A stretch of DNA of 64,000 nt from Ignavibacteriota bacterium (GTDB lineage Bacteria > Bacteroidota > Ignavibacteria > Ignavibacteriales > Melioribacteraceae): assembly GCA_016713565.1 (NCBI GenBank), contig JADJOX010000007.1:1540501-1604500 (forward strand). The letters run 5' to 3'. Of this stretch, positions 35,840 to 45,106 are shown one piece after another. The notes beneath the pieces are model-generated. The model made no database searches, was not told the DNA's origin, and was given only the letters and a program-made list of their open reading frames with translations. Position numbers and translations under genes: made by a program. Position 1 is the first letter of the stretch, and each line of letters opens with the position of its first letter.

Positions 35840-37022
35840 ATATAAGCTCTAAAGCATTTGAAATATCCGCAATTATATCATCAACATTTTCAATTCCAAC
35901 AGAAAGGCGAACTAAGCCATCTGTAATTCCGGCTGATTCTCTCGCTTCTTTTCCCATCGTTAAATGCGTCATACTTGCAGGATGCTGAATTAATGTTTCA
36001 ACTCCGCCCAGACTAACAGCAAGCTGACAAAGTTTAACGGAATTCATTAATTTTTTTCCGGCAATAACTCCGCCTTTTAATTCAAAGGATATCATTCCAC
36101 CCGGAGCTTTGTGCTGCTTTTGCGCGACTTCATAATTTGGAAAGGATTTTAATCCCGGAAAACGAACCCATTCAACTTTTGGATGCGCTTCTAAAAATTC
36201 CGCAATTTTAATAGCATTCTCGGAATGTTTTTGCATTCTGATAGACAATGTTTTTAATCCGCGGTGAACAAGAAATGAATTGAACGGATCAATAACTCCG
36301 CCAAGCTGATTTAAAGTTTTTCTGAAATGTTTATATGTTTCTTCATCTTTAACAATTATTACTCCCGCAACAACATCAGCGTGTCCGTTTAAGAATTTAG
36401 TCATGCTGTGCAAAACAATATCAACATCAAACATAAAAGGCTGCTGCAAAACTGGACTCATAAAAGTATTATCAACAACAACTAAAGCATTTATTTTGTG
36501 GGCTAATTCTGAAACAGCTTTTAAATCTGTTACTTCAAGAGTTGGATTTCCGGGAGTTTCAATATAAATAAGTCTTGTATTAGGTTTAATTGATTTTTCG
36601 ATATTTTGAATATTGGATGTATTAACAAATGTGGATTCAACATTGAATTTACTAAACACCGTTGCCAGCAATGTTGAAGTGGGACCATAAACAGATTTTG
36701 AGCAAATTACATGGTCTCCGGATTTAAGTAAAGCAGAAAAAACAGTATTGACCGCCGCCATTCCGCTTGCGCAGCCTAAAGCTTTATAACCTCCTTCAAG
36801 TTCCGCAATTGCGTCTTCCATTGCTTCTATTGTAGGATTTAGCATTCTTGTATATATGTAGCCTTTTTGTTCTCCGGCAAATAAAGAACCGCCGTGATCA
36901 GCCGACTCAAACTTAAACGTAGAAGTTTGATAAATCGGCGGAATTACAGGTCCGTGTTCATATTCTTTAATTCCCGCATGAACACATTTTGTTTCGATGT
37001 TTAAATTATTGTTATTCTTCAC
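35838..37022 (-). CDS. Cys/Met-metabolism PLP enzyme (cystathionine gamma-synthase / gamma-lyase type)
   Basis: Cytoplasmic fold-type I PLP enzyme of trans-sulfuration, 394 residues. PLP lysine in 'SMTKFLNGHADV', substrate/PLP motifs 'YTRMLNPTIEAMEDAIAELE', 'YIETPGNPTLEV' and 'VVVDNTFMSPVLQQP', and the C-terminal Arg segment 'LVRLSVGIENVDDI'. Possible activities are cystathionine gamma-synthase, gamma-lyase or methionine gamma-lyase. The methionine-lyase-specific Cys after 'VYG' is Pro here ('VYGPTS'), which argues against a typical methionine gamma-lyase. Its start overlaps the end of gyrA by 11 bases, so it is co-transcribed with the gyrase genes. Confidence 0.82.
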   Translation of the reverse strand: MKNNNNLNIETKCVHAGIKEYEHGPVIPPIYQTSTFKFESADHGGSLFAGEQKGYIYTRMLNPTIEAMEDAIAELEGGYKALGCASGMAAVNTVFSALLKSGDHVICSKSVYGPTSTLLATVFSKFNVESTFVNTSNIQNIEKSIKPNTRLIYIETPGNPTLEVTDLKAVSELAHKINALVVVDNTFMSPVLQQPFMFDVDIVLHSMTKFLNGHADVVAGVIIVKDEETYKHFRKTLNQLGGVIDPFNSFLVHRGLKTLSIRMQKHSENAIKIAEFLEAHPKVEWVRFPGLKSFPNYEVAQKQHKAPGGMISFELKGGVIAGKKLMNSVKLCQLAVSLGGVETLIQHPASMTHLTMGKEARESAGITDGLVRLSVGIENVDDIIADISNALELI

Positions 37023-39495
37023 TTATATCCAATTGATCGTTATTTTCAATTTGTTCTGCTCCATCATCTTCGTCTTCACTTATTACTCGGGCAACATCTG
37101 CAATTGAGTCACCATCTTTAAGATTAATTAATCTAACACCTTGTGTTGCTCTTCCCATTACTCTAAGATTTTTAACAGCTTGTCTAATTACCATTCCGCC
37201 ATTTGTAATAATTACTAATTCATCATTATCGTTAACTTCTTTGATAGAAATAAGATTTCCGGTTTTTTCGCCTGTTCGTACGGTAATAATTCCTTTACCG
37301 CCACGCTTTGTAATTCTGTAATCATCTATATCACTGCGTTTGCCAAAACCATTTTCGGTTACTACGAGCAATGTAGTTTTAGCTCTTACAACAATTACAC
37401 CAATCACCTGATCGCCGGAACCCAATTTAATTCCTCTAACTCCGGTAGCGGTTCTTCCCATATCTCTTACTTCAGATTCATTAAATCTTATTGCTAAACC
37501 TTTTTTGGTTCCCATAACCAAATCATTATTGCCGTCGGTTAATTTAACTTCAATTAATTCATCGCCCTTAACAATATTAATAGCATTAATTCCGCCTTTA
37601 CGGACATTTGAATAAGCCGCAAGGACGGTCTTTTTAATTGTACCTTGTTTTGTAACCATAACAACAAATTTTTCTTCAGAAAAATCTTTAACAGTTACAA
37701 ATGCGGTGATCTTTTCACTATTTTCTTTTTCAACTAAATTCTGCAGCGATCTTCCGCGCGAAGCTCTTCCGCCCTCAGGAATTTCATGTACTTTCTTCCA
37801 ATAACATTTTCCTTGGTCTGTAAAAAACATTATGTAATGATGAGTTGATGCAATGAACATATGTTCTATAAAATCTTCATCTTTTGTTCCGGCACCCGTT
37901 ACGCCTCTTCCGCCTCTGCCTTGTTTGCGGTAACCGCTTACAGGAAATCTTTTAATGAATCCGGTATGTGAAATTGTTACAACAACATCTTCTTCGGCAA
38001 TTATATCTTCAAGTGAAAATTCCTTAAAGTCATGAATTATTTCGGTTCTTCGTTTATCACCATATTTTTCTTTAAGCGCAAGCAATTCTTCTTTAATAAT
38101 AATATTTCTCTTTCTTTCGCTATCCAAAATTCCTTGAAGTTTTTCAATTAATTTTAAAGTTTCTTTATATTCGTCCTCAATTTTCTTTCTTTCCAGACCG
38201 GTCAATCTTTGCAAACGCATATCCAAAATCGCTTTTGCTTGGATGTCACTTAATTTGAATTTCTTCATCAAATTATTTTTGGCGGTCTCAACGTCTTTTG
38301 ACTTTTTAATTGTGTCAATAACTTCGTCAATATTATCAAGAGCAATAATGTAACCTTCCAAAATATGAGCTCTTTTTTCCGCGGCTTCCAATTCAAACTT
38401 AGTTCTTCTTATTAAAACTTCCATTCTGTGCGCTAAAAAATGTACCATAGTTTCGCGGAGAGTCAATACCTTTGGAGATCCATTTACCAACGCAAGCATT
38501 ATAACGCCAAAAGTAACCTGCATTTGAGTATGCTTGAATAATTGATTTATAATTACTTCGGGCTGAGAACCTCTTTTTGTTTCAATTACAATTCTCATTC
38601 CGTCTCTATCAGATTCGTCCCTTATGTTTGAAATATCATTAAGTTTTTCTTCACGAACCAATTCGGCAATTTTTTCAATTAAGTTAGCTTTATTAACTTG
38701 ATAGGGAAGTTCCGTAATTATAATATTTTCCCTTTCATTCTTATGCGATTCTATATTTGCTTTGGCTCTAAGAATTATTCTTCCTCTTCCGGTTGTAAAA
38801 GCTTCTCTTACGCCTTCATAACCGAAAATAATTCCGCCGGTTGGAAAATCCGGAGCAATTACATATTTAATTAATTCTTCATTTGTAATAGATGGTTTTT
38901 CGATCATTGCGATCAAACCGTCAATTACTTCGGTTAAATTATGAGGGGGAATATTTGTTGCCATTCCAACCGCAATTCCACTTGCGCCATTTATCAGCAA
39001 TGTTGGAAGATATGAAGGCATAACTACAGGCTCTTGTAATGATTCGTCGAAGTTAGAAGTAAAATCAACGGTGTTCTTATCCAAGTCGCGTAAAATTTCT
39101 TCAGAAATTCTTGACAATCTTGCTTCTGTATAACGCATAGCTGCGGGAGAATCTCCGTCAACTGAGCCATAGTTCCCTTGTCCATCTACCAACGGATAAC
39201 GTAATGAAAAATCTTGAACCATTCTCACCATACTATCATAAACAGCGGAATCACCATGAGGATGATATTTACCTAACACTTCTCCAACAATTCTTGCGGA
39301 TTTTTTATAAGGTTTATTATATGCAACACCCAATTCATGCATACCATATAATACACGTCTGTGAACGGGTTTTAATCCGTCTCTTACATCCGGCAAAGCT
39401 CTAGCCACAATAACAGACATTGCGTAATCAATGTATGATGATTTCATTTCATCTTCTAAAGCAACGGGTAAAACTTTCTCAAAAATTGTAGTCAT
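37012..39495 (-). CDS. gyrA: DNA gyrase subunit A
   Basis: Breaks and rejoins DNA for negative supercoiling, with GyrB. 827 residues. Winged-helix breakage domain with catalytic Tyr122 ('MRYTEARLS'); quinolone-region residues Ser83 and Asp87 ('GDSAVYDSMV') match E. coli numbering. The C-terminal pinwheel contains the GyrA box 'QGRGGRG', which separates it from ParC/topoisomerase IV, and ends in an acidic tail ('ISEDEDDGAEQIENNDQLD'). It is 33 bases downstream of gyrB. No substitution predicts quinolone resistance at positions 83/87. Confidence 0.97.
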   Translation of the reverse strand: MTTIFEKVLPVALEDEMKSSYIDYAMSVIVARALPDVRDGLKPVHRRVLYGMHELGVAYNKPYKKSARIVGEVLGKYHPHGDSAVYDSMVRMVQDFSLRYPLVDGQGNYGSVDGDSPAAMRYTEARLSRISEEILRDLDKNTVDFTSNFDESLQEPVVMPSYLPTLLINGASGIAVGMATNIPPHNLTEVIDGLIAMIEKPSITNEELIKYVIAPDFPTGGIIFGYEGVREAFTTGRGRIILRAKANIESHKNERENIIITELPYQVNKANLIEKIAELVREEKLNDISNIRDESDRDGMRIVIETKRGSQPEVIINQLFKHTQMQVTFGVIMLALVNGSPKVLTLRETMVHFLAHRMEVLIRRTKFELEAAEKRAHILEGYIIALDNIDEVIDTIKKSKDVETAKNNLMKKFKLSDIQAKAILDMRLQRLTGLERKKIEDEYKETLKLIEKLQGILDSERKRNIIIKEELLALKEKYGDKRRTEIIHDFKEFSLEDIIAEEDVVVTISHTGFIKRFPVSGYRKQGRGGRGVTGAGTKDEDFIEHMFIASTHHYIMFFTDQGKCYWKKVHEIPEGGRASRGRSLQNLVEKENSEKITAFVTVKDFSEEKFVVMVTKQGTIKKTVLAAYSNVRKGGINAINIVKGDELIEVKLTDGNNDLVMGTKKGLAIRFNESEVRDMGRTATGVRGIKLGSGDQVIGVIVVRAKTTLLVVTENGFGKRSDIDDYRITKRGGKGIITVRTGEKTGNLISIKEVNDNDELVIITNGGMVIRQAVKNLRVMGRATQGVRLINLKDGDSIADVARVISEDEDDGAEQIENNDQLDISEE

Positions 39496-39528
39496 TTTCC
39501 AACACTTTTTATTTTAAAATTAATTTTA

Positions 39529-41499
39529 TTAAATGTCTAAGTTTGCATACTTAGCATGTTTTTCAATAAATGCTCTTCTCGGTTCAACAACATCGCCCAT
39601 TAGAGTTTCAAATATTTTATCGGCGGCTGCGGCACTTTCCAAATTCACTTGTAAAATTGTTCTTGTTTCAGGATTCATGGTTGTTGACCAAAGTTGATCG
39701 GGATTCATTTCTCCCAAACCTTTATACCTTGAAATTGTAACTCCTTTAGGTAAATTGCCTTCAGTTTCATGTTCTTCTTCTTCATGTTTTTTGTTCATTC
39801 CCGTTCCGCCCATTCTTGTAAGTATTTTATCTCTTTCTTCATCATCATAAGCATAAATTTCTTCTTTACCTTTTTTAATTTTATAAAGAGGAGGTTGGGC
39901 AATATATACTTTTCCCGAAGTTATCAATTCTTTCATTTGACGATAGAAAAATGTTAATAACAATGTACGGATGTGGCTTCCGTCAACATCGGCATCAGTC
40001 ATTATTATAACTTTTCCATATCTTGATTTTTCTGCATCGAATTCCGCGCCGATACCCGCGCCAATTGCGGCAATCATTGATTTGATTTCGGTGTTTTCCA
40101 AAACTTTATTGATCTTAGCTTTTTCAACATTTAATATTTTTCCTTTAATTGGAAGAATGGCTTGAAATCTTCTGTCTCTTCCTTGTTTTGCGGATCCGCC
40201 AGCGGAGTCGCCTTCCACAACATAAATTTCGCAATGTTCGGGGTCTTTAATTGAACAATCCGCCAATTTACCCGGCAAATGCATAGAATCGAGCGCACTT
40301 TTTCTTCTAACCAAATCTCTAGCTTTTCTCGCGGCTTCACGCGCTTCGGCGGCCCTTAAACATTTGTCAATTATTTTTCTTCCAATAGCGGGATTTTCTT
40401 CAAGATAATCCGCAAGTTTTTCACCAACAATAGATTCAACAATTGACTTTACTTCACTATTCCCTAATTTAGTTTTCGTTTGACCTTCGAACTGAGGTTC
40501 CATAACTTTTACGGAAATAACAGCGGTCAAACCTTCCCTAAAATCATCGCCGGTCAATGTTACTTTACTATTTTCTTTTATTAATTTATTCTTTGCGGCA
40601 TAGTTATTAAAAGTTCTTGTAAGCGCGGTTTTGAATCCAACTAAATGCGTTCCGCCTTCATGTGTATTGATGTTATTTACATAGGTATGAATATTATCGG
40701 AATAAGCGTCACTGTATTCAAAAGCAATTTCAACGGGAGTGTTTTCTTTTTCACCTTCAATGTAAACTGGTTTGTGAAGCACTTCTCTTGTTTCATCTAA
40801 ATATTTTACAAATTCAATAATTCCGCCTTTGTAATGATAAGTTTCTTCTTCGCCTTCACCTACATCTGAAATTTTTATCGATACGTTTTTATTTAAGAAA
40901 GCAAGTTCGCGCATTCTTTCTGTAAGAATTTCAAACTGGAATTTTGTCGATTTGAAAATTTCATTATCAGGCATGAATGTAGTTTTAGTACCGGATTCTT
41001 TTTTTCCGCTTTTTCCTATTTCCTTTACTTCGGCAATTGGAATTCCTCTTCTGTATTCCTGAAAGTAGACTTTACCGTCACGTCTTACTTCTACTTTTAA
41101 CCACTCGGAAAGAGCATTAACTACCGAAACGCCTACACCGTGTAAACCACCGGATACTTTATAACTATCTTTATCAAATTTACCTCCGGCATGCAAAACC
41201 GTCATTACAACTTCCAGAGCAGATTTCTTTTCTATAGGATGTAAATCTACCGGAATACCTCTTCCGTTATCTTCAACGGTTACACTTCCGTCTTTATTAA
41301 TTGTAACAATTATCGTATCATTATAACCGGCTAAAGCTTCGTCAATACTGTTATCAACAACCTCGTTAACCAAATGGTGTAAGCCTCTAACGCCAATGTC
41401 GCCAATATACATTGCCGGCCTTTTTCTTACTGCCTCCAAACCTTTTAAAACATTAATATTACTGGCAGTATAATTTTTTTGTGCTGTTTCTTTTGTCAC
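39529..41499 (-). CDS. gyrB: DNA gyrase subunit B
   Basis: ATPase subunit of gyrase, 656 residues. GHKL ATP-binding site 'NEVVDNSIDEALAG' and 'VEDNGRGIPV', K-loop region, TOPRIM domain 'YVVEGDSAGGSAKQGRDR' and the acidic 'MTDADVDGSHI', then the C-terminal 'PRRAFIEKHAKYANLDI'. Normal length, no E. coli-type insert. Lies 17 bases downstream of dciA in the dnaN-recF-dciA-gyrB-gyrA run. Confidence 0.97.
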   Translation of the reverse strand: MTKETAQKNYTASNINVLKGLEAVRKRPAMYIGDIGVRGLHHLVNEVVDNSIDEALAGYNDTIIVTINKDGSVTVEDNGRGIPVDLHPIEKKSALEVVMTVLHAGGKFDKDSYKVSGGLHGVGVSVVNALSEWLKVEVRRDGKVYFQEYRRGIPIAEVKEIGKSGKKESGTKTTFMPDNEIFKSTKFQFEILTERMRELAFLNKNVSIKISDVGEGEEETYHYKGGIIEFVKYLDETREVLHKPVYIEGEKENTPVEIAFEYSDAYSDNIHTYVNNINTHEGGTHLVGFKTALTRTFNNYAAKNKLIKENSKVTLTGDDFREGLTAVISVKVMEPQFEGQTKTKLGNSEVKSIVESIVGEKLADYLEENPAIGRKIIDKCLRAAEAREAARKARDLVRRKSALDSMHLPGKLADCSIKDPEHCEIYVVEGDSAGGSAKQGRDRRFQAILPIKGKILNVEKAKINKVLENTEIKSMIAAIGAGIGAEFDAEKSRYGKVIIMTDADVDGSHIRTLLLTFFYRQMKELITSGKVYIAQPPLYKIKKGKEEIYAYDDEERDKILTRMGGTGMNKKHEEEEHETEGNLPKGVTISRYKGLGEMNPDQLWSTTMNPETRTILQVNLESAAAADKIFETLMGDVVEPRRAFIEKHAKYANLDI

Positions 41500-41516
41500 G
41501 TATTACCTTTTCATTA

Positions 41517-41798
41517 TTAAAATTTTATATCCGTTATAATTTTCTCTTTAAAATGATTATTGATCTTTTCAACGATAAGTTTTCTATTTAAAAAAAGTTC
41601 ATTCTTCAAAACAGAATTCTCAGCAGATAAAAATAAAATTCCTTTTTTAACATATTTTGGTTTCACAGTTTTTTTTAGATCAGGAAATACTGCATGAAAA
41701 CCTTCCAATACATCTATTTCCTTCACAGATTTTCTAAACTTTTCAAATGTATTTTCATTATTAAAAACTTCGGTTAAGCTTCTAAAAGAATTAAGCAT
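41517..41798 (-). CDS. dciA: DUF721 protein, DciA-like helicase loader
   Basis: A 93-residue DUF721/DciA-family protein, the replicative-helicase (DnaB) loader in bacteria that lack DnaC/DnaI. The family region is 'KKGILFLSAENSVLKNELFL' then 'IVEKINNHFKEKIITDIKF'. It is shorter than proteobacterial DciA and lacks their long extension, as is usual in Bacteroidota. It overlaps recF by 8 bases. The conserved location between recF and gyrB supports the call. Confidence 0.75.
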   Translation of the reverse strand: MLNSFRSLTEVFNNENTFEKFRKSVKEIDVLEGFHAVFPDLKKTVKPKYVKKGILFLSAENSVLKNELFLNRKLIVEKINNHFKEKIITDIKF

Positions 41799-42900
41799 AA
41801 GTCGCGGTTCCTCTGTTTACGTTTATGATTAAATCTTTGTCCTCGATATTTAGTTTTTCAAGATTGGAAAAATCAGTCATTGTAATAAAAGCTTGCCCAA
41901 TAATTTTCAAATAACTACTAATCTTTTCCGCTCTATATGAATCGAGTTCACCGAAAACATCATCCATCAAAAAGATGGGAGTAATTTTTAATTTATCTTT
42001 TAAATAAAAAAACTGACTAAACCTTAAGGCTATTTGAAATGTTTTATGCTGACCTTGGGAACCGTATTTTTTTAATTCAAGTTCATCAATAAAAAAATCA
42101 AAATCATCAATATGCGGACCTACCAAATTCCGAGCTTTTCTCAATTCTTCCTTTTTCAGTTCATTTATTTTTTGTTTAAAAATATTTTCCACATTTTCCG
42201 TTTCTGATAATAATGAAACATATTTTATTACCGGGAATTCATTTTTTCCCATAATAAATTCATAAGGCTGTTTTATGTATTCATTAAATTCAATCAAGAA
42301 TCTTATTCGATGTTTTATAATTTCCGAACCCATAGCAACAAGTGAGTGAGTCCACGCTTCCAACTCATCAAACAATACCGGTGAATTAAATTCTTTGATT
42401 TTAGACAGTAATGCGGATCTGTTGCGGAGAATTTTATTATAATCCAGTAAGAGTTTTAAATATGTTTCACTTGATTGAGCAATAATGGAATCTACAAACC
42501 TCCTTCTTTCTGACGGAGCACCTTGTGTAATTGCATGATCAGATTGTAAAAGAGCAACAACCGGAAATTTTCCAATTAAGTTTGATGCTCTGTAAATTTG
42601 TTTATCATCTAAAAAAACATTTTTTTTCTTGGAGGAATCGTCAAAAAAAATTCTAACTTTATTGGTTGAATATTCTTTAAAGCTTCCGGTAATCTCAAAA
42701 AAACTTTCGTTAAAACTCAGCGCATCAATATCAGAATTTTGATTCAAATTTTTACTCGTACACAAATAGTAAATAGCTTCTAATAATGATGTTTTCCCTT
42801 GTCCGTTTCCGCCAACAATATAGTTAAGGTTATTTGAAAATTCTAAATTCGTTTTTTTATGTAATCTAAAATTTTTTAATTCAATAAAATTCAAAATCAT
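41791..42900 (-). CDS. recF: DNA repair/replication protein RecF
   Basis: SMC-like ATPase that helps load RecA at gaps. 369 residues. Walker A 'GGNGQGKTSLLEA' near residue 31, signature 'YGSQGQHKTFQIALRFSQ', and Walker B 'PIFLMDDVFGELD'. Complete. Starts 3 bases after the dnaN stop and overlaps the dciA start, so strictly co-translated. Confidence 0.95.
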   Translation of the reverse strand: MILNFIELKNFRLHKKTNLEFSNNLNYIVGGNGQGKTSLLEAIYYLCTSKNLNQNSDIDALSFNESFFEITGSFKEYSTNKVRIFFDDSSKKKNVFLDDKQIYRASNLIGKFPVVALLQSDHAITQGAPSERRRFVDSIIAQSSETYLKLLLDYNKILRNRSALLSKIKEFNSPVLFDELEAWTHSLVAMGSEIIKHRIRFLIEFNEYIKQPYEFIMGKNEFPVIKYVSLLSETENVENIFKQKINELKKEELRKARNLVGPHIDDFDFFIDELELKKYGSQGQHKTFQIALRFSQFFYLKDKLKITPIFLMDDVFGELDSYRAEKISSYLKIIGQAFITMTDFSNLEKLNIEDKDLIINVNRGTATYA

Positions 42901-42903
42901 AAG

Positions 42904-44037
42904 TTAATTATTAAGTCGAACCGGCATCAGCAGCATCATAAGCTCATAATTTTCTTTTTCTTCAATAGGCAGAATTATTACGGCTTTTGTTGCGGAATGC
43001 AATTTGAAAATAATTTTCTTTTCAGAACCCAAATGATTTAAAACGTCATTTACATAAGATGAATTAAAACCGATTTCAATATTATCACCTTTGTATTTGC
43101 ATAAAATATTTTCTGTTCCGGAAGCGCCCAAATCCAAGTCTTCCGCGGAAACTTCCAAATTATTTTCCTTAATCGAAAATTTTACTCTTCTTGTGTTTGA
43201 AGTAGAAAACAACATCATTCTTTTAATTACGTTGTGCAGTTCTTTAGTTTCAATTTCGAGAAGAAATTCATTTTCTAAAGGAATAACGCTTGAATAATCA
43301 GGGTATTTTTGTTTTATCAATCGCGAAATCAATTCATATTCATTCAGCTTAAACGACATATGACTTTTGCTGAAATAAATCTTTACGTCTTTTTCATCCA
43401 ATATTTTCAAGAGCACAGATACGGCTCTTTCAGGAAGAACATACTGCGAATCAATCGGTATCTTAACATTTTTATAAAGCAGATTTACAAGACGGTGACC
43501 ATCGGTTGTTACAAATCTTAATCCTTCGCCGGTAAATTGAAATAACGTTCCCATCATAGCGGGACGCATTTCTTCTTTGCTCATCGCGAACGAGGTTTTT
43601 TCAAACGCAAATCTAAGATCGCTTCCGTTAACATTAATTTCGTTAAGCTCTTCTTTATCCAATGTATCATTGGGAAAATCCGGAATTTCTGGAAATTCAT
43701 CGTGACTTAAATAACTCAGATTATACTTTCCCAGATCGGTTAATAAATTTACTTTTCCATTTGGCAGAATTTCAAAACGAATTGTTGTATCGCTTAAAGA
43801 TTTTACAACGTCATACAAAAGTTTAGCCGGTAAAAGTAATTTTGCGTTTTCAACCGAAACAATTTTAAGCGAAGACTTTAATGAAATTTCGAGATCGGTA
43901 GCGTAAACCGTAAGCAGACCGTCTTTAATTTCGAAAAGAAAATTCTCTAAAATTGGCATTGGTGTTCTTGTTGGAACAGCAGGAATTATTTTTGAAAGCA
44001 GCTTTTCCAATTCTTTACTATTTACCTTAAACTCCAT
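42904..44037 (-). CDS. dnaN: DNA polymerase III beta subunit (sliding clamp)
   Basis: Ring-shaped clamp. The ATG at 44037 is chosen because TGAGGAA sits 5-8 bases before it; the TTG at 44049 falls inside that ribosome site. 377 residues in three clamp domains: 'MEFKVNSKELEKLLSKIIPA', 'FAFEKTSFAMSKEEMRPAMM' in the middle, and the closing 'LMMLLMPVRL', the usual C-terminus near the peptide-binding cleft. First gene of the minus-strand replication operon. Confidence 0.95.
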   Translation of the reverse strand: MEFKVNSKELEKLLSKIIPAVPTRTPMPILENFLFEIKDGLLTVYATDLEISLKSSLKIVSVENAKLLLPAKLLYDVVKSLSDTTIRFEILPNGKVNLLTDLGKYNLSYLSHDEFPEIPDFPNDTLDKEELNEINVNGSDLRFAFEKTSFAMSKEEMRPAMMGTLFQFTGEGLRFVTTDGHRLVNLLYKNVKIPIDSQYVLPERAVSVLLKILDEKDVKIYFSKSHMSFKLNEYELISRLIKQKYPDYSSVIPLENEFLLEIETKELHNVIKRMMLFSTSNTRRVKFSIKENNLEVSAEDLDLGASGTENILCKYKGDNIEIGFNSSYVNDVLNHLGSEKKIIFKLHSATKAVIILPIEEKENYELMMLLMPVRLNN

Positions 44038-44322
44038 AAAATTCCTCAAATTTGAAAAGATTTTTAATATAGAAATATACCAAGTTTATGCATAATTTAC
44101 AATTTATCACTTTAAGTAAAATTAGCTAAATGTTTAATTTTTATTACAAATTTACGGATGGAATTTTAAAAATAAATCAAATGCTTTATGATTATTAAAA
44201 TTTCTTTTTTGTAACGTATTAAATAACAACCGGTTAAGATAAATTGTCAATAATTTAAAAAATTGTTTATTTATTTGAATTTATTTAATTTTGTGTTCTT
44301 TGTAATTTAGAGGTGAAAAACG
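44038..44322. other. Divergent gap, candidate replication-origin region (no dnaA)
   Basis: 285 A/T-rich bases between dnaN (minus) and rpmH (plus), the junction where dnaA and oriC usually lie. No dnaA reading frame exists here or elsewhere in the window. One DnaA-box-like nonamer, TTATGCATA (44086-44094), differs by one base from TTATNCACA. No cluster of boxes is visible, so origin function is uncertain. The gene orientation still suggests a switch in leading strand here. Confidence 0.4.
44263..44293 (+). promoter_or_regulatory. Candidate Bacteroidota-type promoter of rpmH
   Basis: TTG (44263-44265), 20-base spacer, then TAATTTTG (44286-44293), matching the TTTG / TANNTTTG promoter pattern of Bacteroidota. 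It is about 30 bases before the rpmH ATG. Whether this lineage uses that consensus is assumed. Confidence 0.35.
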
Positions 44323-44469
44323 ATGAAAAGAACATATCAACCAAGTAATACAAAACGCAAAAACAAGCATGGTTTTAGAGCAAGAATGGCTTCTAAAAAT
44401 GGCAGAAAAGTTCTTGCGAGCAGAAGAGCAAAAGGCAGAAAAAAATTAACTGTTAGTGATGAATTTTAG
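44323..44469 (+). CDS. rpmH: Ribosomal protein bL34
   Basis: 48 residues, highly basic: 'MKRTYQPSNTKRKNKHGF' then 'RARMASKNGRKVLASRRAKG', the invariant L34 pattern. It ends with a slightly extended 'RKKLTVSDEF'. AGAGGTG lies 6 bases before the ATG. Too short for a long-ORF search but certain by sequence. First gene of rpmH-rnpA-yidD-yidC. Confidence 0.97.
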   Translation: MKRTYQPSNTKRKNKHGFRARMASKNGRKVLASRRAKGRKKLTVSDEF

Positions 44470-44471
44470 TT

Positions 44472-44882
44472 TTGAAAAAGTATTCTTTTTCTAAAGAAGA
44501 AAGATTAAGACAAAAAAAAGATTTTCAAAAAGTTTACTCAAACGGAAAAGTACTTAGTTCAATAAATAATAAGCTTAAGGTTAATTACTATTTTGAAAGC
44601 AGCGTTAATGAAAGTGGTGTTAAAGCTGCTTTTGTAGTATCTAAGAAGAATGGAAACGCGGTTTGGAGAAATAGACTAAAAAGAATTTTAAGAGCCGCGT
44701 ACAGAATTAGTAAGCCGCAATTTTTTGAATATTGTGTTAATAATAATTTTTTACTGTACTTAATTTTCTCTCCTAAAACTTTGAACCAAAAGTTAAATAA
44801 GAATATTGATCAAAAATTTATTTTGGATGATTTGGTAGATTTATTGCAAAAAGTAAAGATAAAAATAGAAAAACATGCGTAA
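44472..44882 (+). CDS. rnpA: Ribonuclease P protein component
   Basis: Protein subunit that helps RNase P RNA mature tRNA 5' ends. 136 residues from a TTG start two bases after the rpmH stop. N-terminal 'KKDFQKVYSNGKVL', central FxxSKK-type 'AAFVVSKKNGNAVWRN' and the RNR motif 'RNRLKRILRAAYR' are all present. Overlaps the yidD start by 8 bases. Order and spacing are the classic ones. Confidence 0.95.
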   Translation: MKKYSFSKEERLRQKKDFQKVYSNGKVLSSINNKLKVNYYFESSVNESGVKAAFVVSKKNGNAVWRNRLKRILRAAYRISKPQFFEYCVNNNFLLYLIFSPKTLNQKLNKNIDQKFILDDLVDLLQKVKIKIEKHA

Positions 44883-45081
44883 GGCATTTATTTTTTTAAT
44901 TAGATTATATCAAAAAGTGATTTCACCCATGTTTCCGCCGTCTTGCAGATTTTATCCCACTTGCTCAAATTATGCAATTGATTCTTTGAATAAATATGGT
45001 GTTTTAAAAGGCGGAATAAAATCAGTTTGGAGAATTTTAAGGTGCAATCCCTTTAATAAAGGCGGTTATGATCCCGCTTAA
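44875..45081 (+). CDS. yidD: Membrane protein insertion efficiency factor YidD
   Basis: 68 residues. Amphipathic N-terminal helix 'IFLIRLYQKVISPMFPPSC' and conserved cysteines in 'CRFYPTCSNYA', then 'WRILRCNPFNKGGYDP'. Peripheral inner-membrane protein assisting YidC-dependent insertion. Translationally coupled to rnpA by an 8-base overlap. Confidence 0.95.
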   Translation: MRKAFIFLIRLYQKVISPMFPPSCRFYPTCSNYAIDSLNKYGVLKGGIKSVWRILRCNPFNKGGYDPA

Positions 45082-45106
45082 TTTTTAATTTTTTGGTGCA
45101 AATTTT

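Noticed and set aside
35838..37022. Methionine gamma-lyase as a firm call
   Set aside because: The diagnostic Cys after 'VYG' is Pro, so only the broader trans-sulfuration family is claimed.
37012..41499. ParC/ParE (topoisomerase IV) for the two topoisomerase genes
   Set aside because: The GyrA box 'QGRGGRG' is present and the genes sit in the dnaN-recF-dciA cluster, so gyrase fits better.
44086..44094. TTATGCATA as proof of an origin
   Set aside because: A single one-mismatch nonamer in A/T-rich DNA is expected by chance; kept only as a note in the gap entry.
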